The position numbers and the translations under genes are program-made. This document shows, one piece after another, positions 1 to 6,278 of a stretch of 15,653 nucleotides of DNA. Numbering within the stretch: position 1 is the first letter of the stretch; each line of letters begins with the position of its first letter. The DNA is from VBAS01 sp035764525 (lineage in GTDB: Bacteria; Bacteroidota; Bacteroidia; Chitinophagales; Chitinophagaceae). Where the stretch lies: positions 1 through 15,653 of the forward strand of contig DASTZB010000256.1 of the NCBI GenBank assembly GCA_035764525.1. The letters are read 5' to 3'. The notes under the pieces are model-generated. The model was not told the DNA's origin. It saw only the letters and a program-made list of their open reading frames with translations, and did no database searches.

Positions 1-1
1 G

Positions 2-541
2 ATCGCAATGCTTGACCGTAACAGGGATGCAACGACTGCAAGTGGCAGCAATGCAGCAAGCAAAGGACAGGATCGTTACCGGGTTTATACAAATGCAAAG
101 AACAGGTATCACAATTTTGGTTCAGCATTGGGTATTACTTATAATATTTATAAAAAATACACCGTCTCCGGCAATCTCAATTTCAATAAAATGAAAACGA
201 ATGAAACCAATGATATTTTTGTTACTGGTTTCAATACACCGCAATGGTCATCAAACCTATCGTTCGGTAATCGTGAACTGACAAAGAATATTGGATTCAA
301 TATTACCTGGAAATGGCAGGATGCGTTCTTATGGGAGAGTCCGCTGGTGACAGGAAATATTGCTGCATACAGTACCATTGATGCACAGGTTACATTCCGG
401 GTGCCAAAATTATACTCACAGATCAAAGTTGGCGGCGCTAATATTCTTAATCACCGGTATCTTCAATACGCTGGTGGTCCCACAATTGGTGGACTATATT
501 ATGTAGCGATCACGGTTGACGGGTTACTAAAGAAGAAATAG
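2..541 (+). CDS. TonB-dependent receptor, C-terminal fragment (5' end outside window)
   Basis: This is the last ~179 codons of an outer-membrane beta-barrel protein; the reading frame is open to the left edge, so the ATG at 8 is internal. The visible part has alternating aromatic and polar strands typical of a barrel (NLSFGNREL, IGFNITWKWQDAF). It also has the closing element found in Bacteroidota TonB-dependent receptors, where IKVGGANILNHRYLQY is followed by a glycine/proline loop and a final strand (LYYVAITVDG). Such receptors take up siderophores, cobalamin, oligosaccharides or other large ligands using TonB energy. The plug and any carboxypeptidase-like N-terminal domain lie outside the window, so ligand and subclass cannot be called. 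It is followed by a strong terminator, so it is probably a separate transcript from the genes at 652 onward, although both are on the plus strand. Confidence 0.82.
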   Translation: MAMLDRNRDATTASGSNAASKGQDRYRVYTNAKNRYHNFGSALGITYNIYKKYTVSGNLNFNKMKTNETNDIFVTGFNTPQWSSNLSFGNRELTKNIGFNITWKWQDAFLWESPLVTGNIAAYSTIDAQVTFRVPKLYSQIKVGGANILNHRYLQYAGGPTIGGLYYVAITVDGLLKKK

Positions 542-651
542 AGCATAAGGGAAAGATTTTTTTCATATGGCAAGCAATCGTTGAAAGAACGGCGTCCCGA
601 TTCATCGGGATGCCTTTTTAAATTTTAAAATCAAAAAACCAGGAAATATTT
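542..651. other. Intergenic region between receptor and DUF2490 operon
   Basis: These 110 bases hold the terminator at 591-619 and an AT-rich stretch (620-650). No exact TAnnTTTG box is seen on the plus strand; TAAATTTT near 620 is one mismatch away but lacks a -33 partner. If the DUF2490 gene truly starts at 724 or 742, the intergenic region extends through the more GC-rich 652-720 stretch. Confidence 0.5.
591..619 (+). terminator. Rho-independent terminator after the TonB-dependent receptor
   Basis: An inverted repeat pairs 591-601 with 604-614, giving 11 pairs with one G-U. In practice the innermost pair opens to make a usable loop. A run of five T (615-619) and further AT-rich sequence follow directly. 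It lies about 50 bases past the receptor stop codon and is oriented to end plus-strand transcription. Confidence 0.85.
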
Positions 652-1473
652 ATGAGCCGGGCTTTATTACTACTGTCATCGTCTGTTGCGTCGCACACTT
701 GTACGTTCAGTTCGATATTCAACATAACAAGGAAGTACTCATTGATTATATTTTTATCATTCTTGCTAAACCCAAATTTATTTTCTCAAACAAAACAAAC
801 CGAAACAGTAGAACAAATATGGATTGCTTATTTAAATCAGACCAGGTTCTGCAATAAATGGGGCACATGGACAGATATACACTTACGGACCAAGGAAGAT
901 TTTGTCTCTGATCTTTCACAAAGCATTTTAAGGTTTGGTTTGACATATTATCTAAATGATGATACTAAACTTACTGTAGGCTATGCGTATGTAAGCCATT
1001 ACCCGGCCGATAATCATAAAAATGTGACCATGCCTGAACATCGTCCCTGGCAGCAAATACAATGGCATAGCAAATATTCTAAACTCAGGCTTATGCAATG
1101 GTTTCGATTGGAAGAAAGATTCAGAAGAAAAATCCTGAATGATGATGAGCTGGCAGAAGGTTATAACTTCAATTTCAGGTTTCGCTACAATTTCTTTTTC
1201 ATGGTTCCGCTAAGTAAAAATAGATTTCAGCCCAAATCTCTTTCGTTTGTTGTGAATGACGAAGTGCATATCAATTTCGGAAAGCAGATCGTATATAACT
1301 ATTTTGATCAAAACCGGTTTTTTCTTGGATTTGCTTATCATGTAAACAAACATGATAACTTACAGCTTGGTTACATGAATGTATTTCAACAACTGCCGGC
1401 AGGAAACAAATACAGGAGCAATCATGTCGCAAGAGTTTTTTACTTTCATAATCTTGACTTAAGAAAAAAATAA
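652..1473 (+). CDS. DUF2490 family outer-membrane-type protein
   Basis: The product has up to 273 residues and an N-terminal export signal ending around NPNLFSQ. The mature part resembles DUF2490 proteins: an opening QIWIAYLNQTRF, then a KWGTWTDIHLRTKEDF strand, and repeated amphipathic strands rich in Tyr, Phe, Arg and His, ending in VARVFYFHNLDLRKK. This family is predicted to form small outer-membrane barrels of unknown function. The start is uncertain. The ATG at 652 gives about 24 extra residues (MSRALLLLSSSVASHTC) before the real-looking signal peptide. That signal (KYSLIIFLSFLL) would fit a start at the ATA at 724 or the TTG at 742, the latter preceded by AAGGAAG at 729-735. The next gene starts 2 bases after the stop, indicating an operon. 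Function is not known. Confidence 0.72.
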   Translation: MSRALLLLSSSVASHTCTFSSIFNITRKYSLIIFLSFLLNPNLFSQTKQTETVEQIWIAYLNQTRFCNKWGTWTDIHLRTKEDFVSDLSQSILRFGLTYYLNDDTKLTVGYAYVSHYPADNHKNVTMPEHRPWQQIQWHSKYSKLRLMQWFRLEERFRRKILNDDELAEGYNFNFRFRYNFFFMVPLSKNRFQPKSLSFVVNDEVHINFGKQIVYNYFDQNRFFLGFAYHVNKHDNLQLGYMNVFQQLPAGNKYRSNHVARVFYFHNLDLRKK

Positions 1474-1475
1474 TT

Positions 1476-2015
1476 ATGGCAAGAATAAAACCACCCGCAA
1501 CAAAAGAAATCTTACCAGATGTGAAAATAGCTTTTAAACGCCATGTGCAGGAGTATGGTGGCCGCATTACTAATATGAAAGCGACATTGGGTCATTCGCT
1601 CATCGCATTTGAGGCGTATATGCAATGGTACCCGCTATATTCAGAAGTTGAAAAGATATTGGGAAAACGAATGGCTTCTCTCTATGCACATTCAATTTCC
1701 TGTGCCGCCGATTGTCCCCTGTGTTCAACTTTTTTCAGAAAAATAATAATAGATTCAGGTGAAACTCCAGAAAATTTGGAGTTAAGCGAATCAGAAAAGG
1801 ATGTTTTGAACTTTGGCAGCGGCATCACAAAGCATAAAGGAAATATTGCCGACCATCTTTATAATAAAGTTGCTGTTAATTACAAGGAAAGCGAAATGGT
1901 TATTTTAGTTGCTTTTGCCGGAATCATGATCGCAACAAATATTTTTAATAATGTGATCGAAACAGAGATAGACGAATATTTGTCTGCTTACAGGTCAAAC
2001 ATGAAATATTGCTGA
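1476..2015 (+). CDS. AhpD/carboxymuconolactone-decarboxylase-like protein
   Basis: This is a 179-residue cytoplasmic, mainly helical protein. The order of elements matches the AhpD-like superfamily: an N-terminal segment ILPDVKIAFKRHVQEYGG, a helix around LGHSLIAFEAYMQ, a redox-type cysteine motif CAADCPLC (C76, C80, C83), and a C-terminal helix pair (MVILVAFAGIMIATNIFNN). In AhpD the CxxC lies between a Glu 12 residues upstream and a His 4 residues after the second Cys; here those places are S68 and F87, so the proton relay is not conserved. It could be a thiol-disulfide or peroxide-handling protein, or a binding or decarboxylase-type variant. It sits between the DUF2490 gene (2-base gap) and the SDR gene (5-base gap from the preferred start), so it is almost surely co-transcribed. 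The family call is from pattern only. Confidence 0.62.
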   Translation: MARIKPPATKEILPDVKIAFKRHVQEYGGRITNMKATLGHSLIAFEAYMQWYPLYSEVEKILGKRMASLYAHSISCAADCPLCSTFFRKIIIDSGETPENLELSESEKDVLNFGSGITKHKGNIADHLYNKVAVNYKESEMVILVAFAGIMIATNIFNNVIETEIDEYLSAYRSNMKYC

Positions 2016-2020
2016 ACCTT

Positions 2021-2827
2021 ATGAGTATTGATCTAAAAGATAAAGTGGCATTTATAACCGGTGCTGCACATGGACAAGGTAGAGCAACTGCTATTGCATT
2101 GGCAAAAGAAGGAGTTCATATTGCTGCATTTGATATTGCACAAACCCTGAAATATCCTGGCTATGAACTCGGTTCTGAAAATGAACTTCATTCATTGAAG
2201 CAGGAATGCGAATCACATGGAGTAAGCTGTCTTGTTTTTACAGGTGACGTAAGAGTAGATGATGATATTAATAATGCTGTTACCAAAACGGTTGAACAGT
2301 TTAAAAAGATCGATATACTTTTTAATAATGCTGGAATATGTGCTTATGCTCTTGCACATGAACTGACAGAGAATGAGTGGGACAGTATGCTTGATATAAA
2401 TTTAAAAGGTGCATGGTTAGTGGCTCGACGAATTATTCCGGTAATGATGACACAACAGTCAGGGGTTATCATCAATAATTCTTCTATTGCAGGTCTGCGT
2501 GGTATGAATCGATTGAGTCATTATGCTGCTTCCAAATGGGGGTTAACCGGTTTGACAAAATCATGGGCGATTGAATTGGCTCCATATAATATAAGAGTGG
2601 TCTCTATCCATCCAACTGGGGTTAATACACCCATGAATGATGGACTTGCTGCATTGGAAGGATCAACGCCTAAAGAGATTGCGGAACGAAGTGCAGGAAA
2701 TCTTATAAATGTTCCCTGGGTAGAAGTGGAGGATGTTGCAAATGCTGTAATTTTTTTAGCATCTGACAAATCCAGGTTTATTACCGGTTCGCAATTTGTT
2801 TTAGATGCAGGCTTGTTAAGCAGATAA
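2021..2827 (+). CDS. SDR family oxidoreductase, mycofactocin-coupled/carveol-dehydrogenase-like
   Basis: This is a 268-residue classical short-chain dehydrogenase/reductase, predicted to interconvert an alcohol and a carbonyl with NAD(H). It has the Rossmann glycine motif TGAAHGQG (13-20), NNAG (102-105), and the full catalytic set N127, S155, Y168 and K172 (YAASK). D38 at the end of strand 2 favours NAD(H) over NADP(H). Three features resemble the mycofactocin-coupled and carveol dehydrogenase branch: the GAAHGQG loop, the insert after AFDI running through KYPGYELGSENEL, and HPTGVNTPM near the C-terminal third. Genuine mycofactocin SDRs are best known from Actinobacteria, so this may be a relative that uses free NAD. 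I chose ATG 2021 over the in-frame TTG at 2009, which would overlap the previous gene and add only MLNL. A 24-base gap separates it from the next gene. Confidence 0.88.
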   Translation: MSIDLKDKVAFITGAAHGQGRATAIALAKEGVHIAAFDIAQTLKYPGYELGSENELHSLKQECESHGVSCLVFTGDVRVDDDINNAVTKTVEQFKKIDILFNNAGICAYALAHELTENEWDSMLDINLKGAWLVARRIIPVMMTQQSGVIINNSSIAGLRGMNRLSHYAASKWGLTGLTKSWAIELAPYNIRVVSIHPTGVNTPMNDGLAALEGSTPKEIAERSAGNLINVPWVEVEDVANAVIFLASDKSRFITGSQFVLDAGLLSR

Positions 2828-2851
2828 TTTTGGATTTTTAAATCAATAAGT

Positions 2852-3289
2852 ATGAAAAAAATAAATCTGGTTAAGTTTTTTTTCCTGGTTTTATTTGTTC
2901 TTGCAGCCAATTTGGTTCATGCACAGGATAAGAAAGACTATTTCATTATTGAAAATTATTATAAGGCAAAATGGGGCTTTGCTGACGAATTCATCAATCT
3001 ATGGAAAGTGAATCATTATCCTTTGCTGAAAAAAGCAATAGACAAAGGAGATATTATAAGCGTAGAGGCAGAAAAGCCCAAACTTCACAGCGGAGAAGAC
3101 ACCCGTTTTGATTTTAAAGTGACCATCGTTTTCAAGAATGAAAAGCTGGCATTTGATCCTAATCTTACAAAGCAATATGAGAAACAATTATACTCTGATC
3201 TTGAAAAATTAAAAAAGGATGAACAGCATCGTTTTGAGTTATTAATTGCACATTGGGATGTGATGATCGAGAAGATCGAGTTGCAATGA
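2852..3289 (+). CDS. Small secreted protein, function unknown
   Basis: This is a 145-residue product with a clear Sec signal peptide: MKK, a hydrophobic core FFFLVLFVLAANLV, and an AxA-like site before Q25 (VHAQ). No lipobox cysteine is present, so it is probably periplasmic. The mature ~120 residues are rich in Lys, Glu and aromatics and read as one small alpha/beta domain: a strand (YFIIENYYKAK), a helix (FADEFINLWKVNHYPLLKKAI), two strands (IISVEAEKP, FDFKVTIVF) and long helices. That order, together with 'W/Y..hhP.l...i..G.ii', is reminiscent of dimeric alpha/beta-barrel (NIPSNAP/EthD-like) proteins. This is fold-level inference and not a firm assignment. It lies in the middle of the operon (24 bases after the SDR, 13 before the exporter), so it may bind the pathway substrate outside the inner membrane. 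Confidence 0.7.
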   Translation: MKKINLVKFFFLVLFVLAANLVHAQDKKDYFIIENYYKAKWGFADEFINLWKVNHYPLLKKAIDKGDIISVEAEKPKLHSGEDTRFDFKVTIVFKNEKLAFDPNLTKQYEKQLYSDLEKLKKDEQHRFELLIAHWDVMIEKIELQ

Positions 3290-3302
3290 TGTTATTATTT
3301 CT

Positions 3303-4631
3303 ATGGAACAAGAGAAAAATTATATTGAGGCAAACAAAAGATCTTTTTTATCAGGGTTATCAGAAGATATATGGGCAGTATTTATTGGCGGGTTTTTGAT
3401 CGCAATAATTCTTGCCGAGATTTTCTTTTCAGATATCAAATTCACAACACCGGTTTACCAGTGGGAAAATGGAAACGATTTATTATCAAAAGTTCTAACC
3501 AATAGTAATCTTTTACTTCTTACAGTCGTTGGTTTTGTTTTTCTTTTTCTTTCTTCATTAGCCGTTGCTGCATCAGGAAGTAATATAAAAAAATATATCG
3601 CGGGATTTGGGATCATCTTTATTCTTGCTGTCCTTTCATTAATAATCGGAGGCAATAAGTCAATCAGTTATTATGGAATAGAATATGTAGTGTTTGCCTT
3701 ATTGGTCGGTTTATTACTGAATAATCTTTTTCATTTGCCAACATGGCTGAAAGAGGCGGCACGTTCCGAATTTTTTATTAAAACAGGACTGATCATTCTT
3801 GGCACGTCAATTTTATTTACTGATATAATTAAGGCTGGCCTGCCGGGAATACTTCAATCTGTTTTGGTTGTTGCGGCAGTTTGGTTCTTTGCGCTTTGGT
3901 TATGCCGTCGCTTGAAGGTAGATGATGAATTCGGGGTAATACTGGCATCGGCCGTTTCTATTTGCGGGGTATCGGCAGCTATTGTTGCCAGCGGGGCTAT
4001 CAAAGGAGATAAAAAGAAATTATCTTATGTAACTACATTGGTTCTTTTAGTTGCAATTCCCATGTTGATCATATTACCATGGGTAATTAAGAAATTAGGT
4101 ATCCCTGAAATAGTAGGAGGCGCATGGCTTGGAGGAACACTCGATACAACTGCATCTGTAACGGCTGCATCAGAATTAGTAGGTCCGGTTGCTACCAAAG
4201 CCGGTGTCATTGTTAAGTTTTCACAAAATGTATTAATAGGGATAGCAGCATTCTTAATTGCTGCATGGTGGGTTCTAAAGAAAACGCCAGCATCAAGTGG
4301 ACAGGAAAAACCTTCACTAAAACTAATATGGGAAAGATTTCCAAAATTTGTTCTTGGTTTTATAGCGGCATCATTAATTTTTTCTTTTGTGATCCCGGCT
4401 GATACAGGTAAACAAGTAAGCGGAATTCTTAATAGTTTGCGTACAATATGGTTTGCATTGGCATTCGTATCTATTGGATTAGAGGCACGATTTTTAGATC
4501 TGTTTAAAGTACAGGAAGGAAAACCGGCACTGGCTTTTATTGGCGCACAGTTATTTAATATAATCTGGACATTGTTGTGGGCATATCTTTTATTCGGAGG
4601 TGTTTTATTTCCACCTCCGGATATAAAATAA
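3303..4631 (+). CDS. YeiH-family putative sulfate/anion exporter
   Basis: This is a 442-residue polytopic inner-membrane protein with about 10-12 hydrophobic segments. The family match rests on two conserved stretches: SICGVSAAIV (219-228) followed by GAIKGDKKK, and GGAWLGGTLDTTASVTAA (272-289). Both are hallmarks of the UPF0324/YeiH family (Pfam Cons_hypoth698). The C-terminal half (RFPKFVLGFIAASLIFSF; LAFVSIGLEARF) also fits. E. coli YeiH is about 350 residues; this protein is longer because of an N-terminal cytoplasmic lead and extra membrane segments before residue ~125, as in many Bacteroidota homologues. YeiH proteins are annotated as putative sulfate exporters, but transport has rarely been shown directly. 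Co-location with two oxidoreductases suggests export of an anionic end product. A hairpin lies inside its last codons (4595-4619). Confidence 0.87.
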   Translation: MEQEKNYIEANKRSFLSGLSEDIWAVFIGGFLIAIILAEIFFSDIKFTTPVYQWENGNDLLSKVLTNSNLLLLTVVGFVFLFLSSLAVAASGSNIKKYIAGFGIIFILAVLSLIIGGNKSISYYGIEYVVFALLVGLLLNNLFHLPTWLKEAARSEFFIKTGLIILGTSILFTDIIKAGLPGILQSVLVVAAVWFFALWLCRRLKVDDEFGVILASAVSICGVSAAIVASGAIKGDKKKLSYVTTLVLLVAIPMLIILPWVIKKLGIPEIVGGAWLGGTLDTTASVTAASELVGPVATKAGVIVKFSQNVLIGIAAFLIAAWWVLKKTPASSGQEKPSLKLIWERFPKFVLGFIAASLIFSFVIPADTGKQVSGILNSLRTIWFALAFVSIGLEARFLDLFKVQEGKPALAFIGAQLFNIIWTLLWAYLLFGGVLFPPPDIK

Positions 4632-4665
4632 TTTAAAGAACATTTTTTATAATTTAATAATTATT

Positions 4666-5556
4666 ATGGAAAAGATTTATCTAAGTGATTCGGGACCGAA
4701 AGTATCACCTGCTGTATATGGCTTTTACAGGTGGAACGGCAGTTATGTGAATGAAGACAAGATGGAAAAGATCATGAATCTATGTCTTGAATTTGATATC
4801 AACACATTTGATCATGGAGATACTTATGGTGATTATACTTGCGAAGAAATATGTGGTAATGTTTTAAAAAGAAGCGGTATTAAAAGAGAAAGTATTGTTC
4901 TTTTTACAAAATGCGGCATTAACATTCCACATCCCGCCAGACCAGATTATCGTGTAAAACATTATGACACTTCAAGAGAGCATATTACGAATAGTGTCGA
5001 GAACTCCTTACGCAATCTTCGAACCGATTATATAGATGTGTTTTTGCTCAACCAGCTTGATCCGTTATCAAACCTGGAAGAAACGGCTTTAACGTTGGAA
5101 AAATTGAAAGATTCAGGCAAAATAAAAAATGTCGGCGTTGTTAATTTTTCTGTATTTCAACATCAACTGTTAAGTTCGTATTTACGTATACCAATTGTTA
5201 CTAACCATATTGAATTGAACCTGCTCAATACATCTGCATTTGATAATGGCCAGGTTGATTATATCAAACAAAAATATATGCGGCCTTTGGCAACTTCTCC
5301 TTTGGCAGAAGGAAAGATCGCTAACAGCAATGAGAAAATTCCGTTACGTATAAGAGGCAAGCTCGAAGAATTTGCCGGAAAATACAATTCACATTTTGAA
5401 TCAGTTGCTATTGCATGGTTGGTAAAGCTTGGCGCATTGCCACTCATCGGTACAACGGACGAGAATCGCATAAAAAACATAGCTGAAGCTTTCAAAATTA
5501 ATCTTGATCGGCAGGATTGGTATGAATTGTATGCTGTGTCAAGAGGTGAGCTATAA
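4666..5556 (+). CDS. YdhF-like aldo/keto reductase with Asn in place of catalytic His
   Basis: This is a 296-residue (alpha/beta)8-barrel oxidoreductase most like E. coli YdhF. Matching segments are DHGDTYGDYTCEEICGNVL, the KCGI strand, HYDTSREHI, SVENSLRNLRTDYIDVFLL and GKIKNVGVVNFS. Three of the four AKR catalytic residues are in place: D49, Y54 and K82. The fourth, normally His in a motif like LLIHRPDP, is N129 in LLNQLDP. Asn at this place is known from voltage-gated potassium channel beta subunits (AKR6), which retain slow aldehyde reductase activity. The enzyme is therefore probably NAD(P)H-dependent, but slow or specialised. It is the last gene of the plus-strand operon, 34 bases after the exporter, and ends 5 bases before the convergent pseudouridine synthase gene. 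The natural substrate is unknown. Confidence 0.87.
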   Translation: MEKIYLSDSGPKVSPAVYGFYRWNGSYVNEDKMEKIMNLCLEFDINTFDHGDTYGDYTCEEICGNVLKRSGIKRESIVLFTKCGINIPHPARPDYRVKHYDTSREHITNSVENSLRNLRTDYIDVFLLNQLDPLSNLEETALTLEKLKDSGKIKNVGVVNFSVFQHQLLSSYLRIPIVTNHIELNLLNTSAFDNGQVDYIKQKYMRPLATSPLAEGKIANSNEKIPLRIRGKLEEFAGKYNSHFESVAIAWLVKLGALPLIGTTDENRIKNIAEAFKINLDRQDWYELYAVSRGEL

Positions 5557-5561
5557 AAATT

Positions 5562-6278
5562 CTATTTCCTTTTTCTTAATTGCTGCAGCAATGCCCTTAA
5601 GTCTTTTGGTAATGGAGCTTCCAATCTGATCTTTTCACCATTTCTATTTATGAACTGCAAGCTCAAAGCATGCAACGCAAGGCGATTAAGGATTGGTCTT
5701 TCTTCCAATTCATTTTTGGAAAGCTTGAATTTATGTTTGAGTGAAGAAAGCAAAACAGGTTTTCCGTCACCATAAAGTTCATCACAAACTACCGGATGGC
5801 CAATATGTTTTGCATGTACTCTTATCTGGTGTGTACGACCAGTATGAATTTGAAATTGGACCCAGGAGAAAATTTTAAAGTCTTCCAACACTTCGTAATC
5901 AGTCAAAGATTCTTTTCCTTTTTTATACACGGTCATCAAGCCCTTTTTCAGGGGATGTTCAGAGATTAGAGTGTTAATGCTTCCCATTTTTTCCCCAAGT
6001 GAGCCAAGAACAAGCCCGAGATAAATTTTTTCTGTTTGTCTTTCTTCAAACTGTTGTGAAAGAAGTTTGTGAGTTGTTTCGTTCTTTGCAAATACAATCA
6101 AACCGCTTGTGTCTTTATCAAGACGATGAACGGTAAATATGTTGCCATATTTTTCGATCAATAATTTTTTAAGTGAGATATCTTTTCCTTCACGATCGGG
6201 AATAGAGAGTAAACCGGAAGGTTTATTTAGCGCAATCAGATTTTCATCTTCATAAATTATCCATTCGCTGACTTTCAT
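5562..6278 (-). CDS. RluA-family pseudouridine synthase, short form without S4 domain
   Basis: This is a 238-residue enzyme that isomerises uridine to pseudouridine in rRNA or tRNA. The RluA signature HRLDKDTSGLIVFAK (51-65) contains the catalytic Asp D54. The upstream motif ALNKPSGLLSIP (16-27) and the C-terminal motif QIHTGRTHQIRVHAKHIGHP are intact. It has no N-terminal S4 RNA-binding domain and starts directly at the catalytic fold, like RluA- or TruC-type single-domain enzymes; the modified position cannot be read from the sequence. Its ATG at 6278 overlaps the stop of the upstream synthase gene in an ATGA arrangement, which suggests translational coupling. It is convergent with the aldo/keto reductase, and no clear terminator is visible in the 5-base gap or at the gene ends. 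Confidence 0.92.
   Translation of the reverse strand: MKVSEWIIYEDENLIALNKPSGLLSIPDREGKDISLKKLLIEKYGNIFTVHRLDKDTSGLIVFAKNETTHKLLSQQFEERQTEKIYLGLVLGSLGEKMGSINTLISEHPLKKGLMTVYKKGKESLTDYEVLEDFKIFSWVQFQIHTGRTHQIRVHAKHIGHPVVCDELYGDGKPVLLSSLKHKFKLSKNELEERPILNRLALHALSLQFINRNGEKIRLEAPLPKDLRALLQQLRKRK

Noticed and set aside
2009..2020. TTG start for the SDR gene, overlapping the previous gene
   Set aside because: The ATG at 2021 gives the normal SDR N-terminus without overlap; the extra MLNL has no support.
2521..2910. Minus-strand open frame of 129 codons opposite the SDR gene
   Set aside because: It overlaps a clearly conserved SDR with all catalytic residues and has no recognisable protein features.
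5540..5600. Bidirectional terminator between the convergent AKR and RluA-type genes
   Set aside because: No convincing stem or T-run is visible in the 5-base gap or the adjoining gene ends.
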